From Paraliobacillus quinghaiensis (GTDB lineage: Bacteria; Bacillota; Bacilli; Bacillales; Amphibacillaceae): a stretch of DNA of 64,000 nucleotides. Below the pieces are notes generated by a model, which was not told where the DNA came from, made no database searches, and saw nothing but the letters and a program-made list of their open reading frames with translations. Positions 53,677 to 61,550 of this stretch are shown here, piece after piece. Location: positions 124,001 to 188,000 of the forward strand of contig NZ_QJSH01000002.1 of NCBI RefSeq assembly GCF_003426025.1, in the 5' to 3' direction. The first letter of the stretch is position 1. Each line of letters starts with the position of its first letter. A program made the translations under genes and the position numbers.

Positions 53677-54645
53677 ATGAAACTAGGTGTGTTTACAGTA
53701 CTATTTTCAGACAAATCATTCGAAGAAATGCTAAGTTATGTAAAGGATGCTGGAGTTAAAGCGATTGAGGTTGGAACAGGTGGTTATCCAGGAAACGCAC
53801 ATTGTGATTTAGATGGACTATTAGAAAGTGAAGAAAAGCGTCAGGAATACTTAAACAAAGTACATGAACGTGGCTTGACAATCAGTGCTTTTAGTTGTCA
53901 TGGAAACCCGATATCACCTGATGTAAATTTTGCAAGAGAATCACACGAAACACTTGTAAAAACAATAAAATTAGCTGAAATGATGGGTGTTCCGGTAGTC
54001 AATACTTTCTCAGGTACACCAGGTGATCATGAAGGTGCGAAATATCCGAATTGGCCAGTGACACCATGGCCAAATGAGTATAGTGATATTCTTACATGGC
54101 AATGGGAAGAAAAGCTAATACCATATTGGAAAGAACAAGGTGAGTTCGCTAAAAACCATAACGTGAAGATTGGCTTAGAGCTACATGCTGGTTTCTTGGT
54201 TCATACACCTTACACAATGTTAAAGTTACGTGAAGCAACAAATGATGCAATTGGTGCTAATTTAGATCCGAGCCATTTATGGTGGCAAGGAATTGATCCA
54301 GTCGCTGCAATTAAAATTCTTGGTAAGGAAAATGCAATTCACCATTTTCATGCTAAAGATACGTATATCGATCAAGAAAATGTCAATATGTACGGTTTAA
54401 CAGATATGCAGCTGTATTCGGAAGTCAAAACAAGAGCATGGAGTTTCCGTTCTGTAGGTTATGGACATAGTGTACAGGAATGGTCAAATATTGTTAGTGC
54501 ACTAAGAACTTATGGGTATGATCATGTAATAAGTATTGAACATGAGGATCCGATCATGTCGATTGATGAAGGATTCAAAAAAGCAGTGACAAACTTGAAT
54601 AGTGTGAATATTGAAGAACCACCAGCTGATATGTGGTGGGTATAA
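53677..54645 (+). CDS. Sugar phosphate isomerase/epimerase (TIM barrel), second copy
   Basis: The 322-residue protein is a TIM barrel of the AP-endonuclease-2 family with 'AGVKAIEVGTGGYPGNAHCDLDGLL', 'VKIGLELHAGFLVH' , 'IGANLDPSHLWWQGIDP' and 'IHHFHAKDTYID', supplying the metal ligands Glu, Asp, His. It is larger than its operon partner at 51831 and belongs to a different branch that often follows Gfo/Idh genes. GGAGGGG precedes the ATG. It closes the five-gene operon; a clear terminator follows. Confidence 0.86.
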   Translation: MKLGVFTVLFSDKSFEEMLSYVKDAGVKAIEVGTGGYPGNAHCDLDGLLESEEKRQEYLNKVHERGLTISAFSCHGNPISPDVNFARESHETLVKTIKLAEMMGVPVVNTFSGTPGDHEGAKYPNWPVTPWPNEYSDILTWQWEEKLIPYWKEQGEFAKNHNVKIGLELHAGFLVHTPYTMLKLREATNDAIGANLDPSHLWWQGIDPVAAIKILGKENAIHHFHAKDTYIDQENVNMYGLTDMQLYSEVKTRAWSFRSVGYGHSVQEWSNIVSALRTYGYDHVISIEHEDPIMSIDEGFKKAVTNLNSVNIEEPPADMWWV

Positions 54646-54681
54646 GAGAACAAAATTTAATAAATTGAATAAAAAAGATAG

Positions 54682-54716
54682 TAAACGTCCAAATCATCTT
54701 GATTTGGACGTTTATT
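54682..54716 (+). terminator. Terminator of the Gfo/Idh-ThuA operon
   Basis: TAAACGTCCAAATC and GATTTGGACGTTTA pair around ATCTT-like bases and run into TTATT. Confidence 0.88.
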
Positions 54717-54808
54717 ATACTTAATTATAATGATAAGTTAAAAAATACTTTATTTTCCAGAAAATGCGCTAAAATTCAACGGATAATATGCATTAAATAT
54801 TGCAAATA

Positions 54809-54857
54809 TGACGAAATCTATTAAAAGTATTGACGAAAAGTTAAAAGTTTTGTCGAA
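54809..54857 (+). promoter_or_regulatory. Three Spo0A-box-like sequences in tandem
   Basis: TGACGAA at 54809-54815, TGACGAA at 54831-54837 and TGTCGAA at 54851-54857 all fit the 0A-box TGNCGAA in the same orientation. They are 22 and 20 bases apart, i.e. on one face of the helix. They lie 73-121 bases before the Spo0E-like gene. Confidence 0.55.
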
Positions 54858-54929
54858 ACACTTCACTACTTTTCTTGAATGTTGTATGCTATTTTTTGTT
54901 AGGTTATATACAGTTTCAGGAGGATAATA

Positions 54930-55103
54930 ATGACGATTCAAGAAATAACAATTAATAAGATAGAGAGAAAAATCAGGTTATTGCGAAAAAAAATGATAAA
55001 TGCTGCAGATGTGAAAGGGTTAAATCACCCTCATACGATAAAAAGAAGTCAACAACTAGATAGTCAGTTAAATAGTTATCAGCGAATCAAATCCATAGTC
55101 TAA
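54930..55103 (+). CDS. Spo0E-like aspartyl-phosphate phosphatase
   Basis: This 57-residue protein is a two-helix Spo0E-family member with the signature Ser-Gln-Gln-Leu-Asp ('SQQLDSQLNSYQRI'), preceded by 'IERKIRLLRKKMINAADVKGLNHPHTI'. Such proteins dephosphorylate Spo0A-phosphate and delay sporulation. CAGGAGG precedes the ATG at 54930. Length and layout match YisI/YnzD-type short members. The three 0A-like boxes upstream suggest control by its own target. Confidence 0.87.
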   Translation: MTIQEITINKIERKIRLLRKKMINAADVKGLNHPHTIKRSQQLDSQLNSYQRIKSIV

Positions 55104-55119
55104 TTTTCAATAGCCGCAA

Positions 55120-55161
55120 AAAGAACGTATATCTTAGAGTGATCTAAAATATACGTTCTTT
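55120..55161. terminator. Bidirectional terminator between the Spo0E-like and ABC permease genes
   Basis: AAAGAACGTATAT (55120-55132) and ATATACGTTCTTT (55149-55161) pair perfectly around a 16-base loop. Confidence 0.88.
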
Positions 55162-55193
55162 ATTTTGTTAGATGCATTACAAAATTCTTCATA

Positions 55194-55967
55194 CTAAAAA
55201 TTTGTATTTTCACCTTTTTCTAGTAAAGCCCATTTACATAACTTGGCTTCAAGTAAATCAATCGCTTTAAATACGAGTAAACCAAGTAAACTAATTGCAA
55301 TAATACCAGCAAACATTTCTACATAATCAACTCTGATCCAGCTATCCATTATGAAGTAGCCAATACCATAGGTAGTTGCGTAATTTTCAGCGAAAAATAA
55401 GACTGAAATACTTGTCCCGACACTAATTCGAAGTGCAGTCAATAGCTTAGGCATGACAGCAGGAAGAACGAGATGTTGATAGACTTGTCGTTTATTTGCA
55501 CCTAAAGAAGAAATTGAATAGAATAATTCCTTACTCAACCCTTTTACACTATCACGTGTTGTGACAAGAATTTGAAACAAAATAATAATGGTAATTAAGG
55601 CTATCTTTGATGTGTTTCCAAGTCCAAATAAAATCATAAAGACTGGTAAAAATGCAATCTTTGGTAACGGGTATAGTAAGTAAATAACTGGCCCGAAATA
55701 TAGATCATACTTTTCATGTAAACCTAAAAATAATCCAAGTGATCCGCCCAATATAACAGCAACAAGAACAGATACTGCAATACGTAGGAAACTAACGCCG
55801 ACATGTAATAATAGATCATCTTGTAACAGTTGAAAGAATACGAGAATTGTTTCAAATGGATTTGGTATTATATTTGATTGAATGATTACGTGAAATAAGT
55901 ACCAGCAAAGAATGACGAATATCGTTGCATAGACTGTTTTGTAATTTAATAAAATAGATTTAATCAT
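55194..55967 (-). CDS. ABC transporter permease (SsuC/TauC type)
   Basis: The 257-residue protein has six membrane segments and the permease loop 'SSLGANKRQVYQHLVLPAVMPKLLTALRISVGTS' typical of the SsuC/TauC/NrtB branch. Its ATG overlaps the stop of the ATPase gene (ATGA). It is the last gene of a three-gene importer unit for an unknown substrate; the family carries sulfonates, nitrate, thiamine precursors or aromatic acids. The nearby metA gene hints at sulfur, but they are separate transcription units. Confidence 0.88.
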   Translation of the reverse strand: MIKSILLNYKTVYATIFVILCWYLFHVIIQSNIIPNPFETILVFFQLLQDDLLLHVGVSFLRIAVSVLVAVILGGSLGLFLGLHEKYDLYFGPVIYLLYPLPKIAFLPVFMILFGLGNTSKIALITIIILFQILVTTRDSVKGLSKELFYSISSLGANKRQVYQHLVLPAVMPKLLTALRISVGTSISVLFFAENYATTYGIGYFIMDSWIRVDYVEMFAGIIAISLLGLLVFKAIDLLEAKLCKWALLEKGENTNF

Positions 55968-56701
55968 GTGCTAGTCACTTCCATTAGTTTCCTTACTTCG
56001 ACACACGTTTTATGAAAATCAGTTGTATTTCGAAAAGCATGGTCACCAAAATGGTGGTTGTCTAGCGTTTTTTTTATGTTTCCAGTAGTTGGATCCATGA
56101 TAATAATTTTTTGACCTAAGAATACGGCTTCTTCAATGCTATGTGTCACAATAATGGTTGTCATCGCCTTTTGGTTATAAAGGTCAACAACTACGTTCTG
56201 AAGTTCTTCACGAGCAATTGCGTCGAGAGAAGAAAAGGGTTCATCCATTAATAATAAATCAGGTTCAATTGACAGTGCACGAGCAATTGCAACACGTTGG
56301 CGTTGCCCACCACTTAATTGAACTGGATATTGATCACGTAGGTCATATATATGAAGTTGCTTAAGAATGATACTTATTTTTTCTTCAATGCTATTTTTTT
56401 TAACACCGCGAATTGATAATCCTAAACTCGCATTTTCCCAAACAGTTTTCCAAGGCATTAACCCGTATGTTTGAAGAATAACCCCTGTTTCTTTTCGATT
56501 CCCTACTACAATACTATTATCGATTGTTATCGAACCACTAGCAGGCTTTACAATACCTGCTAGTCCGTATAATAGAGTACTCTTACCGCATCCGGAAGGG
56601 CCAATAATGGCACAAGTCTCATGGGCATCGATTTGCAGATTAATCTTATTTAGAATTATATTATCACTATACTTCATAACAAGATCATTGATTTCAATCA
56701 T
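55964..56701 (-). CDS. ABC transporter ATP-binding protein (SsuB/TauB type)
   Basis: The 245-residue protein has Walker A 'GPSGCGKSTLL', the Q loop 'VILQTYGLMPWKTVWEN', signature 'LSGGQRQRVAIARAL', Walker B 'LLLMDEPFSSLD' and the switch histidine in 'TIIVTHSIEEAVFL'. The 'PW' after the Q loop is typical of the SsuB/TauB/NrtD group. Both ends overlap the neighbouring genes by ATGA, showing tight coupling with the binding protein and the permease. Confidence 0.93.
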   Translation of the reverse strand: MIEINDLVMKYSDNIILNKINLQIDAHETCAIIGPSGCGKSTLLYGLAGIVKPASGSITIDNSIVVGNRKETGVILQTYGLMPWKTVWENASLGLSIRGVKKNSIEEKISIILKQLHIYDLRDQYPVQLSGGQRQRVAIARALSIEPDLLLMDEPFSSLDAIAREELQNVVVDLYNQKAMTTIIVTHSIEEAVFLGQKIIIMDPTTGNIKKTLDNHHFGDHAFRNTTDFHKTCVEVRKLMEVTST

Positions 56702-57627
56702 GACTCAAGATACGCTTCCGTAATCATTTCAGAGTAGTCTAAATCAATATCAATATCCTGAATACTTTCTACCCAGTCAATTACTTTATTCATGTAATCT
56801 TCACTTGGTACACGAGCTTTGTGATAAGTTGGTAGTGTGATTAATTCTTTACTTGCGGGATTTAAATCGATAACTTCTATTAATATATCTCTTGCTAAAG
56901 ATTCATCTTCATTGATCGCTTCGATAGCTTGATTATATCCTTTGATAAAACGTTCAATTGCGACACTTTTTTCTTCTAATGCTTCTGGTGTGAAGACCAT
57001 TGCTTCAGGAGTGAACCCATCGTCATCCGTTACAGATGTAAGTTTAGTTAATCCTGATAATTCTCCCATTGAAGCAATCGGTTCTGGAAAAAACCCCATG
57101 TCTAGATTTCCTGATTTAAGCATTTCTAAACGAGCTGGAATCTCAGCAATATAGACTTTTTCTAAATCATAGTCAGGAGTAATATAATGGTCAGCTAAGT
57201 AGTTGGATACACTTACTTCCATTAGGCCTAACTGTTGCTGTGTACCTTCAGGATCAAAATTTTCTCCCACTAAAAATGCAAAACTCCCATCAGTGCTCGT
57301 AACAATTTTTGTTTCAAAACCATTATGCTGATTGTTTAAAAATGCAATTAAATCTGTCATGGTGCCATCTATTTCATTAGTTTGTAAAGCGCTTTGGCGG
57401 TTATTCGCATTTGTATAAATTGTTGTTTCTAAATTTAAACCTAATTCTTCAAAATACCCTTCTTTATCTGCTAAAAAAATTGGTGCAGAGTCGACAGCAG
57501 GCATTAACCCAATCGATAGTTCGACTGTTTTTGGTGCATCACCTTCTGCTGGCTCATCTCCTGCGCCACACGCAGCTAAAACTAGGATTAATAGAGTGGT
57601 AACACTGATCTTTTTTAAAATATTCAT
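56698..57627 (-). CDS. ABC transporter substrate-binding lipoprotein (SsuA/NMT1 type)
   Basis: The 309-residue protein has a lipoprotein signal with lipobox 'LVLAAC' (Cys20) and an NMT1/SsuA-like domain: 'ELSIGLMPAVDSAPIFLADKEGYFEELGLNLETTIYTNANNRQSALQTNEIDGTMTDL'. It binds the unknown substrate of the importer. I use ATG 57627, behind GGGGGAG; the frame start further upstream has no ribosome site. It is first in the operon and overlaps the ATPase gene by four bases. Confidence 0.87.
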   Translation of the reverse strand: MNILKKISVTTLLILVLAACGAGDEPAEGDAPKTVELSIGLMPAVDSAPIFLADKEGYFEELGLNLETTIYTNANNRQSALQTNEIDGTMTDLIAFLNNQHNGFETKIVTSTDGSFAFLVGENFDPEGTQQQLGLMEVSVSNYLADHYITPDYDLEKVYIAEIPARLEMLKSGNLDMGFFPEPIASMGELSGLTKLTSVTDDDGFTPEAMVFTPEALEEKSVAIERFIKGYNQAIEAINEDESLARDILIEVIDLNPASKELITLPTYHKARVPSEDYMNKVIDWVESIQDIDIDLDYSEMITEAYLES

Positions 57628-57848
57628 TTCTTCTCCCCCTAAATACATCTATATTTCTATCAAATTTATTGCTAATTTAATTGTAATGAGTAAATCCAAA
57701 TATAGCAATGTGAAATCATGAACATTAAGAGGGGATATTATGAACTTTTTATGTACAAATAAGTTTAATATATTGAGGATGTTTAAAAATTAGCAAAAGA
57801 TAGGTGGTGCATCTATTATTCCTTGATTATAGGATTAACAACAAAAAC

Positions 57849-57885
57849 CACCAAGCTACTTAGCTTGATGATTTTGTTGATCGAG
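57849..57885 (-). terminator. Terminator of metA
   Basis: On the reverse strand CATCAAGCTA and TAGCTTGGTG form a hairpin followed by GTTTTTGTTG, just beyond the metA stop. Confidence 0.75.
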
Positions 57886-57901
57886 TTTGTATAGCAAGAC
57901 A

Positions 57902-58810
57902 TTAATCCCATTTAAAAGGTGTTTCTTGATAAACATAATAATTAAGCCAGTTGGAGAAGATGAGATATGCTTGTGATCGCCAACGATTTAACGGTGCTTT
58001 ATTTGGGTTATTTTCTGGGAAATAACCCGTAGGCATGTGGATATCTAACCCTTTGTTCTTATCTCGTTGATATTCTTCTGCAAGTGTAATTGCATCATAT
58101 TCAATATGACCTGTGATCATAATATGTTTTTCGTCTTTTGATAAAATCAAGAAAGGACCAGCATCATCCGATTTATCTAGTGCAATTAAATTCTCATTAT
58201 CTTTTATCGAATCGTAAGCTATATCTGTATTTCTTGAATGTGGTGCAAGAAACTCATCATTAATTCCTCTAACTAGTTTAGCGGTAGGTACAATTAACTC
58301 ATGATTAAAAATCCCACTTAGTTTATGAGGACGCGTTTCCTTTTCAATGCCATAATGGTGGTAAAGCGCGGCTTGTGCACCCCAACATATGTGTAAAACA
58401 GATGTTACGTGGTCCTTTGACCAATCCATAATTTCTGTAATTTCATTCCAATATACAACTTCTTCAAATGCTAAGTGCTCAATTGGTGCGCCAGTAATAA
58501 TCATGCCATCATATCGATTATTCTTAACATCTCCAAATGTTCTATAAAATTGTTCTAAATGTGACTCGGTTACATTTTTGGATTGATAACTTGCAGTATG
58601 GATGAAATCAACATGGACTTGTAATGGCGAATTACTAAGTAAACGTAACAATTGTGTTTCTGTTTTTTCCTTTTCCGGCATTAGATTTAAAATTAGAATA
58701 TTTAATGGCCTTATATCTTGTGTTGTTGCACGTTCTGTATCCATTAAAAAGATATTTTCTTTCTCTAAAATGGACCGTGCTGGTAATTGTTTAGGTACTT
58801 TAATAGGCAT
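57902..58810 (-). CDS. metA: Homoserine O-acetyltransferase MetA (MetAA)
   Basis: The 302-residue protein has the catalytic Cys142 in '[16 protein letters not shown]', His235 and Glu237 in '[10 protein letters not shown]', and the marker residue Glu111 in '[12 protein letters not shown]'. In the MetA family Glu111 selects acetyl-CoA, while Gly111 selects succinyl-CoA, so O-acetylhomoserine is predicted. This is the first committed step of methionine synthesis. I use ATG 58810, giving the usual length (B. subtilis 301). No S-box riboswitch is visible in the leader. Confidence 0.92.
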   Translation of the reverse strand: MPIKVPKQLPARSILEKENIFLMDTERATTQDIRPLNILILNLMPEKEKTETQLLRLLSNSPLQVHVDFIHTASYQSKNVTESHLEQFYRTFGDVKNNRYDGMIITGAPIEHLAFEEVVYWNEITEIMDWSKDHVTSVLHICWGAQAALYHHYGIEKETRPHKLSGIFNHELIVPTAKLVRGINDEFLAPHSRNTDIAYDSIKDNENLIALDKSDDAGPFLILSKDEKHIMITGHIEYDAITLAEEYQRDKNKGLDIHMPTGYFPENNPNKAPLNRWRSQAYLIFSNWLNYYVYQETPFKWD

Positions 58811-58990
58811 AATCTTGTCACCAACCCCCTGCATGGTATTTCCATAATTATAGCTATGTTAACAGAGATGAGCAACAGATAGTGATGAATTAAAAATTCT
58901 CTTTTCGTAAAGATTGTTGCTTGTAACTATTCGAGTTGATATTAATTGCGCAATAACTGGTTACGTAAGTTACTATTACTAACACGCTCC

Positions 58991-59112
58991 TCAAATGAAA
59001 TTGGCTACCTTTCCGCAGGCACGGCCTCAACTAATTTTTAGAAGAAGAGCCCTTCTAAAAATGGATTTTCGGCTCGCGCTGTTCCTGCAGGAGTGTCGCC
59101 AATTTCATTTGA
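58991..59112. repeat. Structured intergenic repeat element, copy 1 (reverse orientation)
   Basis: The element is bounded by a perfect 15-bp inverted repeat, TCAAATGAAATTGGC at 58991-59005 and its complement at 59098-59112. Inside lie CTTTCCGCAGGC, an internal hairpin CTTCTAAAAAT-type, and GCTGTTCCTGCAGGAGTGTC. Read on the reverse strand it matches the second element at 59185-59298. Confidence 0.7.
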
Positions 59113-59184
59113 TCCGCTAGATAGGTCTAAAATATATTAATACATTACAGCACAAAAGCATTAGGTCTTCTAACTAGCGTAGGA

Positions 59185-59298
59185 AGCAAATGGATGACAC
59201 TCCTGTGGGAACAGCTCAAGTCGAAGATCCACTTGGTGAAGTGTTTTTCTTTACCAAGTTAGCTGAGACTGAGCCCACGGAAAGGGAATCCATTTGCT
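59185..59298. repeat. Structured intergenic repeat element, copy 2 (forward orientation)
   Basis: The element is bounded by AGCAAATGGAT (59185-59195) and ATCCATTTGCT (59288-59298). Inside are GACACTCCTGTGGGAACAGC, CGAAGATCCA, an internal hairpin CTTGGTGAAG..CTTTACCAAG and CCCACGGAAAGG, in the same order as the reverse strand of copy 1. No gene lies in 58811-59421; apart from the two elements I see nothing. Confidence 0.7.
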
Positions 59299-59421
59299 GA
59301 CGTAGCGCATTAGAAGCTTACGACGGAGTGTATAGAAATTGTGTCATAAACAACACCTTTTAGAAAAAACAAAATAAAAAAGACTATCTTTGAAAAATGC
59401 TCGTAGATAGCCTTTTGTTTC

Positions 59422-59559
59422 TTACTTTATTTTTGCTGGTAGGGATAGGATCGACTCAATTAATGTGTTCAATTTTCCTTCGATGCGATGTAACAAGTAA
59501 AACGTCACTGCAACGGGAAACCCAACATCAGTTAGTAGGGAGATCCATGTGTCCTCCAT
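59422..59559 (-). CDS. YvrJ-family protein
   Basis: This 45-residue frame starts at ATG 59559 behind AAAGGAG and ends at 59422. The product reads as one amphipathic membrane helix with 'LLTDVGFPVAVTFYLLHRIEGKL', the defining motif of the tiny YvrJ family of Firmicutes. It is the last of a reverse row with DUF2922 and DUF1659 genes. Function unknown. Confidence 0.87.
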   Translation of the reverse strand: MEDTWISLLTDVGFPVAVTFYLLHRIEGKLNTLIESILSLPAKIK

Positions 59560-59623
59560 AAAAATGTCTCCTTTCATAGTAAGCTATAAAAAAAGGGAGC
59601 AACAATCTGCCCCCAGGTTTCCA

Positions 59624-59836
59624 TTAGATTTCGATTTCCAAAACATTACGCTCAACAATACGAGCACTTTTTTTACTTACAAGCTCTCCACCAGACGAGT
59701 AAAAAGCTTGTTGTGCTATAATACTATCCATTGCAGCAGCCACTGCTTGAGGATCTGCAGGTTCTATTGGTTCATCTAATGAAACAGTAACCGTTTTGTC
59801 TTCTTCGTTTCCAAACTTTAATTCAAGTGTTTTCAT
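59624..59836 (-). CDS. DUF2922-family protein
   Basis: The 70-residue protein has the DUF2922 pattern 'TLELKFGNEEDKTVTVSLDEPIEPADPQAVAAAMDSIIAQQAF' and a Val/Glu-rich end. The family is small, restricted to Firmicutes and uncharacterised. AAAGGAGG precedes the ATG at 59836. It is preceded 37 bases upstream by a DUF1659 gene and followed by a yvrJ-type gene, a conserved trio. Confidence 0.87.
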   Translation of the reverse strand: MKTLELKFGNEEDKTVTVSLDEPIEPADPQAVAAAMDSIIAQQAFYSSGGELVSKKSARIVERNVLEIEI

Positions 59837-59873
59837 AATTTAACCTCCTTTCTAAGTAATCCGTGATTAACTA

Positions 59874-60095
59874 CTAGGCAGTAATAAGTTCTGTGTCATT
59901 ACGTTTGATCATGTGTAAAGGCAACGTTTGTAATGGCACTAGTGCATCTGCGATTGCAAGTAGTTGTTCTGAAGTGGCATCTGTTTTAACATTATTAAAA
60001 GATTTTGTTGTAATCAAGGTTTTACCATTAACCTCATCGTAACCACTTTCGAACAATAATTGCAGCCGTGAATCAATTGTTTCTGTAACAGCCAT
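59874..60095 (-). CDS. DUF1659-family protein
   Basis: The 73-residue protein has 'SRLQLLFESGYDEVNGKTLITTKSFNNVKTDATSEQLLAIADAL', the DUF1659 signature. ATG 60095 stands eleven bases after AAAGGAGG; a frame start three codons earlier is less likely. It heads the DUF1659-DUF2922-YvrJ trio. Function unknown. Confidence 0.87.
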   Translation of the reverse strand: MAVTETIDSRLQLLFESGYDEVNGKTLITTKSFNNVKTDATSEQLLAIADALVPLQTLPLHMIKRNDTELITA

Positions 60096-60162
60096 GAAAA
60101 ACACCTCCTTTCACTTCTATAATCGTGTTAAGAAGGAAGGGAGGTGTCTGTAATTTTCGATA

Positions 60163-60342
60163 TTAAGGTTTACGTTTTGGCATCCATTTTCGGTCCTGAT
60201 TTGATGTCTCAGGGAAAGTATCTCCAGCTGTTAATTTAACTGACTTTGGATCTGTTACCATACTACCCGTCTCACCAATTTCTACATAAATTCCGTTGTT
60301 TGGCGCTTTCTGACCTGGATTAAATTGATGATTTTGTCCCAT
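60163..60342 (-). CDS. yjzC: YjzC-family protein
   Basis: This 59-residue frame starts at ATG 60342 behind AAAGGAGG and ends at 60163. The product begins 'MGQNHQFNPGQKAPNNGIYV' and contains 'EIGETGSMV', the exact signature of YjzC, a small soluble protein of Bacillaceae with unknown role. It ends in a basic 'KWMPKRKP' tail. It lies upstream of the DUF1659 gene in the same direction, separated by 67 bases. Confidence 0.88.
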   Translation of the reverse strand: MGQNHQFNPGQKAPNNGIYVEIGETGSMVTDPKSVKLTAGDTFPETSNQDRKWMPKRKP

Positions 60343-60423
60343 TTGACCACCTCCTTTGGTGTAGGTTGCCCAAAAGTGAGGATAATTAAAAAAAGATGTT
60401 CGTAGAGTGATTTTTTGTTTGAC

Positions 60424-60439
60424 ATGAAACGCGTTTCAT
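60424..60439. promoter_or_regulatory. Perfect 16-bp palindrome, likely operator of the adjacent LacI regulator
   Basis: ATGAAACGCGTTTCAT has a central CG and LacI-type arm spacing. It lies 73 bases before the LacI-family gene and probably serves autoregulation. Confidence 0.7.
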
Positions 60440-60511
60440 ATCGTATTGTTGTAGTGATGAAGATCCGAATTTTATGTTTGAAAATGTAATGTAATACGAA
60501 AAGGTGATATT

Positions 60512-61474
60512 ATGACTAATATTAAAGATGTAGCTAAGTTGGCAAACGTCTCTGTTACCACCGTTTCTCGCGTGCTTAATAAGCACCCTTATGTAAGTGA
60601 AGAGAAGCGAGAAGCAGTACTCGATGCTGTGAAGAAAACCAATTACCATATAAATAGGAATGCCGTTAACCTAAGTAAGGGCAAGACTTTTTTAATTGGG
60701 GTGGTATTACCTTATTCTGACCATCCATATTTCGGTACATTGTTAAAAGGAATTGCTAACGCAGCGTTAGAGCACAATTATAAGTTAGTGTTGATTCAAA
60801 CAAATTACCAAAAAGATAAAGAAAAAGAAGCATTTATCATGTTAGAGCAAAAACAAATTGATGGATTAATTATTTGTTCAAGGGTTAGTGAATGGGAAGT
60901 GATAGAAGAATACGTTATTTATGGTCCAATTGTATTAGCAGAAAAGAACATAACGGAGCAAGTATCTTCTACTTACATTGATCATTATCAGGCATTTTAT
61001 CAAGCTTTAAATCATCTGTACACGAATGGTTATCAATCGATTGGGTATTGTATTAATCGTAAAAATGGCGTTAGTAGTCAACAGCGTGAAAGAGCCTATC
61101 ATGATTTTCTTAAAGAAAAACAAATCCCCTTTGATCAAAACTACATTTTTGATGGTTATTTAAATTTTGAAGATGGTGAAAGAGTTGTGCAGCAATTGAA
61201 ACAGATGAAAAAACCTCCAGCTGCATTAATTGTGACAAGTGATCAGGTAGCGGCGGGCATTGTAACATGCTGTCACAATCTAGGCTTACAGGTTCCTAAG
61301 GATTTAGCGATAATTGGGTTTGATAACCAACCAATTGCAAAGTATATGGGAATAACAACAATGGAGATTCCGTTAAGTGAAATGGGGGAGAATTTGTTCT
61401 TGCAAGCAATTACTCGAGAAAAAGTTTCACAGAAAAGAGTAAATGTTCAATTAATTGAACGCCAAACGGTGTAA
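60512..61474 (+). CDS. LacI-family transcriptional regulator
   Basis: The 320-residue protein has the helix-turn-helix 'TNIKDVAKLANVSVTTVSRVLNKHPYVSEEKREAV', hinge 'YHINRNAVNLSKGKT' and a sensor domain with 'PKDLAIIGFDNQPIAKYMGITTMEIP'. AAAAGGTG precedes the ATG. Unlike the other three LacI regulators of the window it is not next to sugar genes; a HAD phosphatase follows after 77 bases. The perfect palindrome upstream suggests that it represses itself. Confidence 0.88.
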   Translation: MTNIKDVAKLANVSVTTVSRVLNKHPYVSEEKREAVLDAVKKTNYHINRNAVNLSKGKTFLIGVVLPYSDHPYFGTLLKGIANAALEHNYKLVLIQTNYQKDKEKEAFIMLEQKQIDGLIICSRVSEWEVIEEYVIYGPIVLAEKNITEQVSSTYIDHYQAFYQALNHLYTNGYQSIGYCINRKNGVSSQQRERAYHDFLKEKQIPFDQNYIFDGYLNFEDGERVVQQLKQMKKPPAALIVTSDQVAAGIVTCCHNLGLQVPKDLAIIGFDNQPIAKYMGITTMEIPLSEMGENLFLQAITREKVSQKRVNVQLIERQTV

Positions 61475-61550
61475 GGTAGTAGTATAGAAATATGTGTGTA
61501 CGAAAAGCTGCTTATTTATATAAGGTAAAGAATGAAAGAGGGATGCAATA

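Noticed and set aside
58811-59010. S-box (SAM) riboswitch in the metA leader
   Set aside because: None of the conserved S-box helices or the AGA..GGC/GATGAAA-type core could be found; the leader has instead the intergenic repeat element.
60386-60649. Reverse open frame over the fourth LacI gene start
   Set aside because: It is the antisense of the conserved helix-turn-helix region and the palindromic operator.
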